Assembly (NCBI GenBank): GCA_015493615.1
Contig: WGCV01000038.1
Coordinates: 1-55,572 of the forward strand
DNA: 55,572 nt
Direction: 5' to 3'
Source of the DNA: Melioribacteraceae bacterium
Lineage (GTDB): Bacteria; Bacteroidota; Ignavibacteria; Ignavibacteriales; Melioribacteraceae
The translations under genes and the position numbers were made by a program. The notes beneath the pieces were generated by a model. The model saw only the letters and a list, made by a program, of their open reading frames with translations, did no database searches and was not told the origin of the DNA. This document shows, in pieces, positions 34,525 through 43,483 of the stretch (positions are counted from its first letter, which is position 1; each line of letters opens with the position of its first letter).

Positions 34525-35014
34525 GTTTCGAGTATTGTTCCGAAAATTTTTCTCTTAGCTTTTGTTCGACAATCGGAGGAACAAATTTACTTACGTCTCC
34601 GCCAAACATAGCCAGATTTCTGATAATAGTTGAGTTTAAGTAAGTATATTTTTCGTGCGGCATAACAAAAATTGTTTTAATGCCGGAGGAAAGTTTTCTG
34701 TTCATCAACGCCATTTGAAATTCATATTCAAAGTCGGTAATAGCCCGCAATCCCCTTATTATTCCGATAGCTCCGAGACTTTCGGCGTGTTCCACCGTCA
34801 GTCCGTCAAATGAGTCAACGCGCACATTTTCAAAATCTTGAATGCTTTCTTCAATCATCATTACCCGCTCCTCAACCGAAAACATTCCGGTTTTTGCGGG
34901 ATTGCGCGCCACCGTAACCACTACTTCGTCAAACAACTCCATGGCTCTTTTTATTACATCGATATGCCCGTTTGTTACCGGGTCAAACATTCCGGGATAA
35001 ATAACGCGTTTCAT
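34511..35014 (-). CDS. coaD: pantetheine-phosphate adenylyltransferase
   Basis: The 167-residue protein is CoaD: YPGMFDPVTNGHIDVIKRA at the N-terminus (the TxGH nucleotidyltransferase motif), RGLRAITDFEYEFQMALMN and the C-terminal STIIRNLAMFGGDVSKFVPP. It transfers AMP to 4'-phosphopantetheine, the penultimate step of coenzyme A synthesis. The length is typical. The start overlaps the stop of rsmD by 4 bases, a very common gene pair. Confidence 0.96.
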   Translation of the reverse strand: MKRVIYPGMFDPVTNGHIDVIKRAMELFDEVVVTVARNPAKTGMFSVEERVMMIEESIQDFENVRVDSFDGLTVEHAESLGAIGIIRGLRAITDFEYEFQMALMNRKLSSGIKTIFVMPHEKYTYLNSTIIRNLAMFGGDVSKFVPPIVEQKLREKFSEQYSKHDKK

Positions 35015-35568
35015 TTATTTTCATCCTTCATTTTAAAAAGATAAATCAAGCTGTCGCCCAAACGTCTGACCGGTTCGGCGCCGAAAGCTTCGGTGTCTTT
35101 ATCTTTAGTTTGAATTGAACGTTCAATAATTAATAATCCGTTTTCCGAAAGCAAGTTACGGAAAAAAATATTTTGAAAAACTTTGTAAATGTCGTCGCGG
35201 AAAAAGGGAGGATCGGCTATAATAAGGTCAAATTCTTTTTCCGTTTGTCCGCTGAATTTTACCGCATCGCTTTTATGAACCTTGCACGACTCGGCAACAT
35301 CTAACGAATTTACGTTATCTTGAATATTCTTAAAAATCTTAAAATTTTGTTCTACAAAATCCACAAACTCCGCGCCGCGGCTTAAAGCTTCAAAACCGAG
35401 CGCTCCCGAGCCGGCGTATAAATCGCAGACTCTTGCATCGCTAAAGTCAAAAACATTGTTTAGAAAATTAAAAATTGCTTCGCGGTTTTTATCTGTCGTA
35501 GGGCGGACTTGCTTTGAGTTAGGGACTTTTATCGTTCTGCCACGCAAAAAACCGGCAATTACACGCAT
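35011..35568 (-). CDS. rsmD: 16S rRNA (guanine966-N2)-methyltransferase
   Basis: The 185-residue protein begins with the RsmD signature RVIAGFLRGRTIKVP, followed by RPTTDKNREAIFNFL. It has the SAM-binding DLYAGSGALGFEALSRGA and the catalytic ADPPF. It methylates G966 of 16S rRNA during ribosome assembly. It overlaps coaD and directly abuts the PilM-like gene without a gap. Confidence 0.95.
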   Translation of the reverse strand: MRVIAGFLRGRTIKVPNSKQVRPTTDKNREAIFNFLNNVFDFSDARVCDLYAGSGALGFEALSRGAEFVDFVEQNFKIFKNIQDNVNSLDVAESCKVHKSDAVKFSGQTEKEFDLIIADPPFFRDDIYKVFQNIFFRNLLSENGLLIIERSIQTKDKDTEAFGAEPVRRLGDSLIYLFKMKDENK

Positions 35569-36438
35569 TTAACTGACTCTCAAAAATAGCCCTAAAATCG
35601 GAGCGTAAGCGGCGCTCTCGGCGTCCGAAAGCCCTTCGCTGCTTAGCTTTGCCAAGTAGTTAATTTCGACAGGTTGGAGCGCGCTGTTTATTTTTTTCCC
35701 GATTTCATCGCCGGAAATAGATCCCGCAACCGCGACCGGAAGCTCCGAACCGGAAGCGATAAGCTCCGTAAAAATCTTCTTTTCCCTTTCAACCGAGTCC
35801 GTAAGATTTTCCGGATTAAAGTTTATCGACTTTATCCGTTTAATTTGATTATCCGAAATCAATAAAACCGCAAACTCATTCTCCTCAAAATAAAAAAACA
35901 AAACAGATTCAGGCAAATCTTTCTTAACCGCCTTAAAAGCGTTTACGGCGGAAATTGCCGGATGATCAATAAACTTCAGTTTTAAGTTTTTCCTTAAAAC
36001 AAATTTTTGAAGAATTTCAATATTCCTTTTTTTCAGCGTAAAGGCATTTACATATCTTCTGTCATTAAGCTCGGATGTAAAAAAGGAAACCGCATATTGT
36101 TCGCTTTCCGCTTCGGGAAGCAGCTGAGAAAACTCCCAAAGAATTTGAGATTGAATTTCTTCATTGGTTAATTTTTCTTCAAGCGGGAAAAAGAAAGATG
36201 TGTAAAAATTCAAAGGAAAAGTAAAGGAGATTTCGTCAAAATTTTCTTCCGATTTCTCCAGAGCGTCTTCAAGCAATGAAATTAAGGCGATTTCGGAAAT
36301 ATCTTCGGTGATTCTTTCTTCGGAATCAATTGAGAATGCGTCGGAAATAATCAGACGCTTTTCTTCAAAAACTTTTTTGGCGAAAAATATTTTGGAGCCG
36401 GTAATTGTTACTCCGGCTCCATTATTAAAAAATGACAT
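35569..36438 (-). CDS. PilM-like ATPase-fold protein
   Basis: The 289-residue protein resembles PilM/actin-fold proteins of type IV pilus systems in its layout: FAKKVFEEKRLIISDAFSI at the start, EFSQLLPEAESEQYAVSFF, a helix-strand middle and a C-terminal nucleotide-binding-like part. The similarity is weak and inferred from the general pattern plus neighbours. It is preceded by a pseudopilin-like gene and a ComEA-like gene, so a role in DNA uptake or a pilus-like machine is possible. There is no gap to rsmD. Confidence 0.5.
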   Translation of the reverse strand: MSFFNNGAGVTITGSKIFFAKKVFEEKRLIISDAFSIDSEERITEDISEIALISLLEDALEKSEENFDEISFTFPLNFYTSFFFPLEEKLTNEEIQSQILWEFSQLLPEAESEQYAVSFFTSELNDRRYVNAFTLKKRNIEILQKFVLRKNLKLKFIDHPAISAVNAFKAVKKDLPESVLFFYFEENEFAVLLISDNQIKRIKSINFNPENLTDSVEREKKIFTELIASGSELPVAVAGSISGDEIGKKINSALQPVEINYLAKLSSEGLSDAESAAYAPILGLFLRVS

Positions 36439-36447
36439 TCTTAAAAA

Positions 36448-37011
36448 TTATTCCCAAGATGCGGTGTTTAACGAAGCGTTGTTGTACAAATCTCCAATAG
36501 AACCGTAACCGTCTTTATCTTCAAGATAGTAACGGTGTCCGAAAGTTCTTACCGTATCAATTTTAATAATTTTTCCTCTTCTGTTTACGGTTGTGTCGTA
36601 TTCAACGGAGGAATCGACCTGCAGCAGATAAGGACGCAGCGACTTAGGCGAATGCGCCAACGATTCCGGAACAAACGCTCCGACGGAAACAAGCGGCTTA
36701 AACGGATTCGTCGGTTTTTTCGTAATTGTGTCGATACCGGTCATTACCTTTTTAACGGTGGAATCGGTTTTGATAAACTCAATCAAACTGTCGAGGTTAT
36801 CCGTGTAATATCCTTTTTCCTTTTGCCAAAGAATTTCAGCTTGGCGTATGTCGTCCATTCTGATTCTTGATTCTTTCTTAAAATATCTTTCCTTACGCAT
36901 AATTTCTCTCGGTTGAATAATAGCTACTTCAATCAAAACATAAGATAACACTACTATTACAACCCACAGAGCCGCATGAATGTACCATGGCTCCTGCTTT
37001 TTCTGAATCAT
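36448..37011 (-). CDS. single-pass membrane protein, pseudopilin-like
   Basis: The 187-residue protein has a short N-terminal tail, one membrane helix (about 11-33) and then a charged region. The helix is followed by IRQAEILWQKEKGYYTDNLDSLIEFI, which resembles the region after the pilin helix in GspG-type pseudopilins. The typical prepilin peptidase site is not obvious. It sits between a PilM-like gene and a ComEA-like gene, 9 and 24 bases away. The role is inferred from this context only. Confidence 0.5.
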   Translation of the reverse strand: MIQKKQEPWYIHAALWVVIVVLSYVLIEVAIIQPREIMRKERYFKKESRIRMDDIRQAEILWQKEKGYYTDNLDSLIEFIKTDSTVKKVMTGIDTITKKPTNPFKPLVSVGAFVPESLAHSPKSLRPYLLQVDSSVEYDTTVNRRGKIIKIDTVRTFGHRYYLEDKDGYGSIGDLYNNASLNTASWE

Positions 37012-37035
37012 ATTTTCCTCCGAGAGTACTCTTTT

Positions 37036-37527
37036 TTATTTAACAATAATAAACTTCTTAATTTCGGCAAATTTTTTATTTCCGATTCCTTTAACGAGAA
37101 GCAAATCTTCTTTATGTTTGAACGATTTTAACTCCTCCCGTTTTTCGATAATTCGCTCGGCGGTTTTCATGCCGATGCCGGGCAAATCGCTTAATTCCGC
37201 TGCCGAAGCTGAATTTATATTAACAAATCTGCTCTTTCGAGAAAGAGTATTTTTTATTTTTGATTTATTTTTACTAAAATCTAAAAGTTCTTGTTTAGAA
37301 TCAACTTTTTTTTCTTTAATTATTCCTTCTTTTACTTTTTTTACCGAATCGTAAGCGGCAAAAAGGGAATCTTGCCGAGAATAATCAAATTCGGTCGGCG
37401 AACTATTTTTTTCAAAATCAAAATATCTCAGGATCAATCCCGCCAATAAAGCAAAACCGAGTATCAATATAACTTTCAGCTCGGTCGGCGTAAAACCGAA
37501 TTTTCTTGCAACCTTTTTAAAATCCAC
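37036..37527 (-). CDS. ComEA-like helix-hairpin-helix DNA-binding protein
   Basis: The 163-residue protein has one membrane helix (about 17-37), a charged linker (40-95) and a C-terminal tandem helix-hairpin-helix domain (about 100-163: NINSASAAELSDLPGIGMKTAERI, then LLLVKGIGNKKFAEIKKF). This is the build of ComEA, which binds incoming DNA in the periplasm. It is the first of the series ComEA-like, pseudopilin-like, PilM-like, rsmD, coaD, all on the minus strand with short gaps. Confidence 0.85.
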   Translation of the reverse strand: MDFKKVARKFGFTPTELKVILILGFALLAGLILRYFDFEKNSSPTEFDYSRQDSLFAAYDSVKKVKEGIIKEKKVDSKQELLDFSKNKSKIKNTLSRKSRFVNINSASAAELSDLPGIGMKTAERIIEKREELKSFKHKEDLLLVKGIGNKKFAEIKKFIIVK

Positions 37528-37622
37528 TTTTTTTAATAACGTTTTTTATATAGAATTTTAGAATGTTATTTCTTCTCAATCCTTTCACATTACATCCGTA
37601 ATTCAAAATTTGCCGCTGAAAG

Positions 37623-38753
37623 TTATTGCGGAACTTTAATATTCGGCTGATTCTGAAGTTCCTTCAGCAATTCTTTTTCTTTCGACGTAATTTTTTTCGG
37701 AACGTAAATATTAATTCTTACAAGCTGGTCTCCCGCGCCGTGACGGTTAAGATGCTGAATTCCTTTGTGTCTCATCTTCAACAACTTTCCGGGCTGAATT
37801 CCCGCTTCGATTTTTAATTTCGCTCTTCCCGTCAATGTCGGAATTTGCACTTCGGTGCCGAGAACCGCTTCGGGGAAACTGATAGTCAAATCGTATATTA
37901 CGTCGTCTCCGTTGCGCGTAAAATATTCGTGAGGCAGCTCTTTAAATATTACGACAATATCTCCTGCGGGACCTCCGTTTTTACCGGCGTTTCCCTGACC
38001 CCGCAGCGTCATATAATTGCCGTCGCTTACGCCGGCGGGAACATTTATCTTAATTGTTTCCTCTACTCTTACTCTTCCTTCACCGTTGCAAACATTGCAG
38101 GGATCGGTAATTATTTTTCCGGTTCCGCCGCATCTCGAACATGTTGTAATATTTACAAACTGTCCGAACATCGATTTTGAAACCTGCCTTACTTCTCCGC
38201 TTCCGTGGCAGACAGGGCAAGTCTGGAAAGCGTTTGCGTTCTTTGCGCCCGTTCCGCCGCAAGCCGAACACGTTTTATATTTTTTCAGCTTAATTTTTTT
38301 TGTAGTTCCGTTGGCGATTTCTTCCAAAGTCAGTTTCAGCGTTACTTTCAAATCGGAACCTGGCGTTCCCGTTGCGGCTCTTCTGCCGGAAGACGCGTGT
38401 CCGCCGCCGCCGAATATATCGTCGAAAATTGAACCGCCTCGTCCGCCGCCGCCGCCACCGAAAATATCGGAGAAGTGACTGAAAATATCATTAATGTCGC
38501 TGAAACCCTGAAAATCTTGTCCGCCGCCCGGAGCGTTAAAACCGAAGCGATCGTATTTTTCGCGCTTTTCATCGTTGCTTAAAACTTCGTAGGCTTCAGC
38601 CGCTTCTTTGAATTTTTCTTCCGCGGCTTTATCTCCCGGATTTTTATCGGGATGATATTTCATTGCCAGTTTTCTGTACGCTTTTTTTATTTCATCTTTC
38701 GAAGCGTCTTTTGAAACGCCTAAAACTTCGTAATAATCTCGTTTATTTCCCAT
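37623..38753 (-). CDS. dnaJ: chaperone protein DnaJ
   Basis: The 376-residue protein is a full-length DnaJ: J-domain with HPD (KYHPDKNPG), a Gly/Phe-rich stretch ([20 protein letters not shown]), four CxxCxGxG zinc repeats ([32 protein letters not shown]) and the C-terminal substrate domains. It stimulates DnaK. It follows grpE by 6 bases; dnaK itself is not in the window. Confidence 0.97.
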   Translation of the reverse strand: MGNKRDYYEVLGVSKDASKDEIKKAYRKLAMKYHPDKNPGDKAAEEKFKEAAEAYEVLSNDEKREKYDRFGFNAPGGGQDFQGFSDINDIFSHFSDIFGGGGGGRGGSIFDDIFGGGGHASSGRRAATGTPGSDLKVTLKLTLEEIANGTTKKIKLKKYKTCSACGGTGAKNANAFQTCPVCHGSGEVRQVSKSMFGQFVNITTCSRCGGTGKIITDPCNVCNGEGRVRVEETIKINVPAGVSDGNYMTLRGQGNAGKNGGPAGDIVVIFKELPHEYFTRNGDDVIYDLTISFPEAVLGTEVQIPTLTGRAKLKIEAGIQPGKLLKMRHKGIQHLNRHGAGDQLVRINIYVPKKITSKEKELLKELQNQPNIKVPQ

Positions 38754-38759
38754 ATTTTA

Positions 38760-39377
38760 TTATCCTTCATCCTTTGCTTGTTCTTCTTTTTCCTGACTTA
38801 CAACAACCTTAGTGTGCTTGATAACCTTATCCTTGTAAGTATATCCCGGCTCCACTTCGTGAAGAACAGTGTTGGGTTCAACTTCGTCCGATTCCTGACG
38901 CATCAGCGCTTCGTGCAGATTGAAATCGAACTCTTTTCCCAACGCCTCTATTTTCTTTACTCCTTCTTCTTCCAGTAATTTTTTAAAATTGGAGTAAACC
39001 ATTTTTATTCCTTCGGCGAAAGATTTTATGTCGCTCTTTTCGTCCGCGTGATCAATAGAACGCCCCAAATCATCATAAATCGATAAGATTTTTTTAATAA
39101 ACGGTTCGGCGGCGTATTTGAAAATATTATTTTTTTCCTCGTCCGTTCTTCTTTTGTAATTTTCGAACTCCGCAACTTTCCGCTGAAGTAAATCGCTTAA
39201 ACGTTTGTTGTCCTCTTCAAGTTCTTTAATTCTTTCTTCAAGATTTATATTTTCGTTAGTTTCCTTATTTTTCCGCTGTTCCTCAGCATTGTTTTCTTTG
39301 TTAACTTTTTGATTTTTTTCGTTATTCATCTTTTCCTTTTTTTCTTCTTTCTTGCTCTTTGATTTATTCTTACTCAT
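38760..39377 (-). CDS. grpE: nucleotide exchange factor GrpE
   Basis: The 205-residue protein has a low-complexity Lys/Glu/Asn N-terminus (1-48), a long coiled coil (about 49-105, RIKELEEDNKRLSDLLQRKVAEFENYKRR) and the GrpE beta-wing head ending in VEPGYTYKDKVIKHTKVVVSQ. It releases ADP from DnaK. It lies between hrcA and dnaJ in the usual heat-shock order. Confidence 0.95.
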   Translation of the reverse strand: MSKNKSKSKKEEKKEKMNNEKNQKVNKENNAEEQRKNKETNENINLEERIKELEEDNKRLSDLLQRKVAEFENYKRRTDEEKNNIFKYAAEPFIKKILSIYDDLGRSIDHADEKSDIKSFAEGIKMVYSNFKKLLEEEGVKKIEALGKEFDFNLHEALMRQESDEVEPNTVLHEVEPGYTYKDKVIKHTKVVVSQEKEEQAKDEG

Positions 39378-39398
39378 CTCTTTAATCCCCTAAAATTT

Positions 39399-40448
39399 TT
39401 ATGATTTCAACTTCTTCATTTCTTTTGATAGCATCTCCGCGATATATTCTATTGCGGCGACTGTTTTTGAATACTCCATTCGCTTCGGACCGATAATGCC
39501 CAAAGCTCCGCTTATTTCGCCAACTTTATATTTTTTTGTAACCAAACTGTATTCCTGAAACTTTTCATTATCGGCTTCTTTCCCGATTGAAATTGCAAAC
39601 ATATCCTGATCGCCGAAACGTTCATCAATAAAATGAATGATAACATCTTTGTTCTCAATCAGTTCGATTACGCTTTCAAACTTTTCGTGATCCTTAAATT
39701 CCGGCTGACTCAAAACGTTCCGCGCTCCCGAAATATAAGATTTATCCTCTATCGTCATATCGGAAAAAATCTTATCCGAAGAATCGAGAAAAAGCCGGAT
39801 AATCGGTTCAAGTTCCGATTTTACCGTGTCGCGCAAGCGTTCCTGCATACTCCTTTTAATATCGACAAATTTCAACCCGGAAAGGCGTTCGTTTAATAAT
39901 CTCTGAACGGCTTCCAACTTTTCCGGACTAAGCTTTGTATTTACTTCCATCGTTATTGTGCGAATAAGTCCTGACTTAACGCTGATTACAATCAGCAGCC
40001 GCGACGTTGAAATCTTCACAAGCTGAATTTTTTCCAAAATCGCGTCCTTAAATCGCGGATAAGTTACGCATGCCAGCTGGTTTGTAATCAAACTTAAAAC
40101 CGACGAAGCTTGTTTTAAAATTTCGTCGGGGGAATCACTCTGAGAATCAAGTTTTTTCTTAATCAGCTTTTTCTCTTCCGGCATCAGCTTCGGCTTCGGC
40201 ATTAAGGAATCCACGTAATACCGGTAGCCTTTATCGGTCGGAACTCTTCCCGCCGACGTATGAGGATGATCCAATAAGCCCGCCTCCTCGAGATCCGCCA
40301 TGATATTTCTCACCGTCGCGGGAGAAATCCCGAGATCGTATTTCTTTGAGATATTCCGCGATCCGACCGGCGTCGCCGTCAGAATGTACTGATGAATCAC
40401 ATATCTCAAAATCGATTTTTCTCTATCCGAGAGCTTAGTTACGTTCAT
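39399..40448 (-). CDS. hrcA: heat-inducible transcription repressor HrcA
   Basis: The protein (349 residues from the ATG at 40448; a GTG one codon earlier is also possible) starts with the HrcA winged helix (LSDREKSILRYVIHQYILTATPVGSRNI, SPATVRNIMADLEEAGLLDHPHTSAGRVPTD) and has the usual GAF-like C-terminal part. HrcA binds CIRCE operators and represses grpE-dnaK-dnaJ-groE genes. No CIRCE (TTAGCACTC-N9-GAGTGCTAA) is visible upstream, and an R1 repeat begins about 18 bases before the start. Control here may differ from the classic model. Confidence 0.95.
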   Translation of the reverse strand: MNVTKLSDREKSILRYVIHQYILTATPVGSRNISKKYDLGISPATVRNIMADLEEAGLLDHPHTSAGRVPTDKGYRYYVDSLMPKPKLMPEEKKLIKKKLDSQSDSPDEILKQASSVLSLITNQLACVTYPRFKDAILEKIQLVKISTSRLLIVISVKSGLIRTITMEVNTKLSPEKLEAVQRLLNERLSGLKFVDIKRSMQERLRDTVKSELEPIIRLFLDSSDKIFSDMTIEDKSYISGARNVLSQPEFKDHEKFESVIELIENKDVIIHFIDERFGDQDMFAISIGKEADNEKFQEYSLVTKKYKVGEISGALGIIGPKRMEYSKTVAAIEYIAEMLSKEMKKLKS

Positions 40449-40465
40449 CACTCATTTTTTAGAAA

Positions 40466-40607
40466 TTTTTGCAAAACCTATAATTGTCATATTGAGGACG
40501 GTGTAAGCCGTCCGAAATATCTCTAAATTCGGTATAATTTTCACTTTCGAGATTCTTCTCCCGCCAAGGCGGAATCAGAATGACAAATTATTAAATTATG
40601 CAAAGCA
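40466..40607. repeat. R1 repeat copy in the hrcA promoter region
   Basis: It runs from TTTTTGCAAAACCTATAATTG through CCGTCCGAAATATCTCTAAA and GAGATTCTTCTCCCGCC to AAATTATGCAAAGC. The ends are inverted relatives. It occupies much of the 333-base gap between the divergent hrcA and purM genes. Confidence 0.8.
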
Positions 40608-40784
40608 TTCTTTTAGTTTAAATATGTAAATGTATGAAAAATTAACTATTTTTTCACTCCGAATGAGATGCTTTAAACGGAAATGCGGTTCTTTTTTCCA
40701 CGTGGTTTTCTCTCCGTTTGCAAAGCGAATCTTATACATTTTTGATTTTTATTTGTTTCTTAATTAATTATCGGGAAAACCCCC

Positions 40785-41780
40785 ATGAACAACTCCTACA
40801 AAAAAGCCGGAGTAGATATTTCAGCCGGCGAAGAATTGGTGAACAGAATAAAGAAAACAGTAAAACCCACATTCAACGAAAACGTTTTAACCGGACTCGG
40901 ACATTTCGGGGCTTTTTTCAACGCCGATTTTCACGGCTACGAAAATCCCGTCCTCGTTTCAAGCGTTGACGGAGTAGGGACAAAATTAAAAATTGCCATT
41001 ATGGCGGATAAGCACGACACCGTAGGGCAAGACCTTGTGAACCACTGTGTTAACGATATCGCAGTCGGCGGTGCGAATCCTTTGTTTTTCATGGATTACT
41101 TGGCTTTCGGAAAACTCGACATTGATAAAGCCGAAAAGATAATTTCCGGATTTGCAAAAGCCTGCCGGGAGAACGGAGTTGCGTTAATCGGCGGAGAAAC
41201 AGCCGAGATGCCCGGCTTATATAACGAAAAAGATTACGACATTTCCGGAACCATTGTCGGCGTTGTCGAAAAATCAAAAATTTTAGATTCGGATTCCGTT
41301 TCCTCCGGAGACGTTTTAATCGGGGTCGAATCTAACGGACTTCACACAAACGGTTATTCGCTCGCAAGAGAAGTCCTTTTTCCGAAATACACGCTTGAAT
41401 ATCGTTCGGACGATTTGGAGCTGCCTCTCGGCGAAGAACTGCTGCGCGTTCATCGTTCATACCTCGACTTAATCGGAAAGCTTACCGGAAAAAATTCGGT
41501 AAAAGTTTTTTCGCATATTACAGGCGGCGGAATTATCGGCAATACGAAACGGGTTGTACCGAAAAACCGAACAATTTACATTAATTGGACCGCGTGGGAA
41601 GTTCCCCCCATTTTCCAATTAATTCAACAAACCGGGGAAATTACCGATGATGAAATGCGGAGAGTTTTTAATATCGGGATAGGATTAATTGCCGTTGTTT
41701 CGCCTGAAAAAGTCAGTTCCGTACTTGAAATATCAAGAAAAATGAATTATAATTGTTTTACAATAGGAGAAATAAAATAA
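40785..41780 (+). CDS. purM: phosphoribosylformylglycinamidine cyclo-ligase
   Basis: The 331-residue protein is AIR synthetase: YKKAGVDISAGEELV at the N-terminus, SSVDGVGTKLKIA, VNDIAVGGANPLFFMDYLA, GGETAEMPGLY and GLHTNGYSLAREVLF, with FSHITGGGIIGNTKRVVP near the end. It makes aminoimidazole ribonucleotide in purine synthesis. The length is slightly short but complete. It diverges from hrcA, and the sugar transferase gene follows 14 bases later. Confidence 0.96.
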   Translation: MNNSYKKAGVDISAGEELVNRIKKTVKPTFNENVLTGLGHFGAFFNADFHGYENPVLVSSVDGVGTKLKIAIMADKHDTVGQDLVNHCVNDIAVGGANPLFFMDYLAFGKLDIDKAEKIISGFAKACRENGVALIGGETAEMPGLYNEKDYDISGTIVGVVEKSKILDSDSVSSGDVLIGVESNGLHTNGYSLAREVLFPKYTLEYRSDDLELPLGEELLRVHRSYLDLIGKLTGKNSVKVFSHITGGGIIGNTKRVVPKNRTIYINWTAWEVPPIFQLIQQTGEITDDEMRRVFNIGIGLIAVVSPEKVSSVLEISRKMNYNCFTIGEIK

Positions 41781-41794
41781 GCTATGAGGTATTT

Positions 41795-42634
41795 TTGAAA
41801 CGGATTGCCGACATATTTTTGTCCGGAGTTTTTATAATAATTTCCCTTCCGGTTCAATTGTTGATTTTTACTATTCTTTATTTTGATTTAAAGGAGTTCC
41901 CGATTTTCATTCAGCCACGCGGATTAACGCTGGAAAAATCAAGGTTTCGCTTAATTAAGTTCAAAACAATTAAAACTCTTCCCACAAAAGTTTCCGAACA
42001 CAACGCTTTCCTAAAACCGCGACTTTCCAAGTATATTTCAGGATTTTGTAAATTTCTCCGCATAACGGGATTGGACGAAATTCCGCAGCTCTACAATGTG
42101 TTTTCAGGTAAAATGAGTTTAGTCGGACCGAGACCTTTGATGCTGGCGGATTTGAAACTGATAAAAAAAGATTTTCCGGCTGAGTACGCGGAAAGAAATT
42201 CGCTGAAATCAAAGCCGGGCTTAACGGGTCTTTGGCAGCTTTTCGGAAACAGAGAGGAAGGAATTTCAAATCTCGTTGAACTCGACAAACTTTATGAAAT
42301 CAATAAATCGTTTTTACTTGATGTAAGATTACTCGGCTTTACTTTTGCGGCAATTATTTTCCGTAAAAACTCTGACGCAATTTTTTTCAACGAAGAAAGA
42401 AAAGCGGAATTAGCAAGAAAACGGATTGCCGTTATTGCCGACACTACAATTAAGGTAAAAGTTAACCGAGATAAAGACCTCTATTTTCTCAGCCGCTTAA
42501 AAAGAAAAAACGATTCATATTCAATTGAAATTCCCGAAGGGTACTGGACAAAAGACACAACAATTTCCTCCTCAGAAAAAAAGGAAAACTTTCCTAAGAT
42601 CGTTGATATTAAAGATAAATCGAAACCGGCTTAA
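41795..42634 (+). CDS. bacterial sugar transferase (WcaJ/PglC-type)
   Basis: I chose the TTG at 41795 (MKRIADIFLS, 279 residues), because GAGG lies 7 bases upstream and the family usually starts with such a K-R-x-D-I segment. An earlier TTG at 41753 would overlap purM by 28 bases. The protein has one N-terminal membrane helix and the polyprenyl-phosphate sugar transferase core: RLIKFKTI, GLDEIPQLYNVFSGKMSLVGPRPL and KPGLTGLWQLFGN. It starts glycan assembly on a lipid carrier. The last 70 residues are a charged tail not typical of the family. Confidence 0.88.
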   Translation: MKRIADIFLSGVFIIISLPVQLLIFTILYFDLKEFPIFIQPRGLTLEKSRFRLIKFKTIKTLPTKVSEHNAFLKPRLSKYISGFCKFLRITGLDEIPQLYNVFSGKMSLVGPRPLMLADLKLIKKDFPAEYAERNSLKSKPGLTGLWQLFGNREEGISNLVELDKLYEINKSFLLDVRLLGFTFAAIIFRKNSDAIFFNEERKAELARKRIAVIADTTIKVKVNRDKDLYFLSRLKRKNDSYSIEIPEGYWTKDTTISSSEKKENFPKIVDIKDKSKPA

Positions 42635-43404
42635 GCAAAGGTTCCTTTTTTACAACGGTCATCGGTCAATTAGTCATTAGTTTGTTTTGACTCGCCACTT
42701 AGCCATTCGAATCGCGAATCCATAATAAAAACAAACTGACCGCCCTGGCGGCTTGTGAGCAAACGGCGCTTCGGCAAACTCAGCAGACTAAAGGCAAAAG
42801 TAAAAAACAAGCGTCATTGCGAGCGAACGGAGTGAGCGCGGCTCCGCCTTGGCGGACTCACCAATATTCAGCCTCAGTCGTTAAAGCGCTTTTGAATATT
42901 CAGCATCTGTAAGTTTTCCTGTGAGATTGCCACGTCGCTATGCTCCTCGCAATGACGAGACGGTGTTGATAACAACAAAGATCAAACTGTCATTTCGCAC
43001 CCGTTTTCGAAAAGCACATCGTCATTGCTAATAAATTGTGCAAACAATTTATGCGGCAATCTCACCAATATTCAACCTAAGCCGTTAAACCGCTTTTGAA
43101 TATTTAGTAATTGCGAATTTGTTAATAAGATTATCGAAAATACAAGTTAGGGGATTCTTCATTTCATTGGCTATTATTTGTGATATTCAGACGGCGACCT
43201 TCAGAATGACAATTTTGGGATTTGTGTAATGTTGTCATTCTGATTCCGCCGTTTTTGGCGGAAGAAGAATCTCGAAATTAGAATATACATAAATACAAGA
43301 AAGGAGAATTTCATTTTTTCGGCTAATATTTGCGAGCTTCAGATGGCGACCGTTAGAATGACAAGTGTGGAGTTTGAGTAAAATTAGTTTTTTGAACTGC
43401 TATT
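42635..43404. repeat. repeat-rich intergenic region
   Basis: This 770-base stretch has no gene. It holds a well-conserved R2 copy (42809-42967), a second R2 fragment (about 43018-43110), and two half copies of the R1 block in reversed order (ATTCTTCATTTCATTGG at about 43152; GTCATTCTGATTCCGCC at about 43232). The pieces look like insertions within insertions. Confidence 0.65.
42809..42967. repeat. R2 repeat copy
   Basis: It starts AAGCGTCATTGCGAGCGAAC and ends CTCCTCGCAATGACGAGACG; the ends are inverted relatives. It is nearly identical to 46055-46208, differing at about ten of 150 positions, so the copies separated recently. A short GC-rich GCGCGGCTCCGCC block lies inside. Confidence 0.8.
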
Positions 43405-43451
43405 CAAAAAAATAACCCTCCGAGCAATTCCGAAGCGCCGCCCGAAGGGTT
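43405..43451 (-). terminator. intrinsic terminator after the LamG T9SS gene
   Basis: On the minus strand AACCCTTCGGGCGGCGC...GCTCGGAGGGTT folds into a hairpin (outer stem AACCCT/AGGGTT) followed by ATTTTTTTG. It lies about 35 bases after the stop at 43484. Confidence 0.75.
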
Positions 43452-43483
43452 AATACCGCGAATGAAAACCGCTATATGAAATG

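Noticed and set aside
40452-40784. CIRCE operator upstream of hrcA
   Set aside because: No TTAGCACTC/GAGTGCTAA inverted repeat is found; CACTCCGAATGAG at about 40656 is too short and imperfect.
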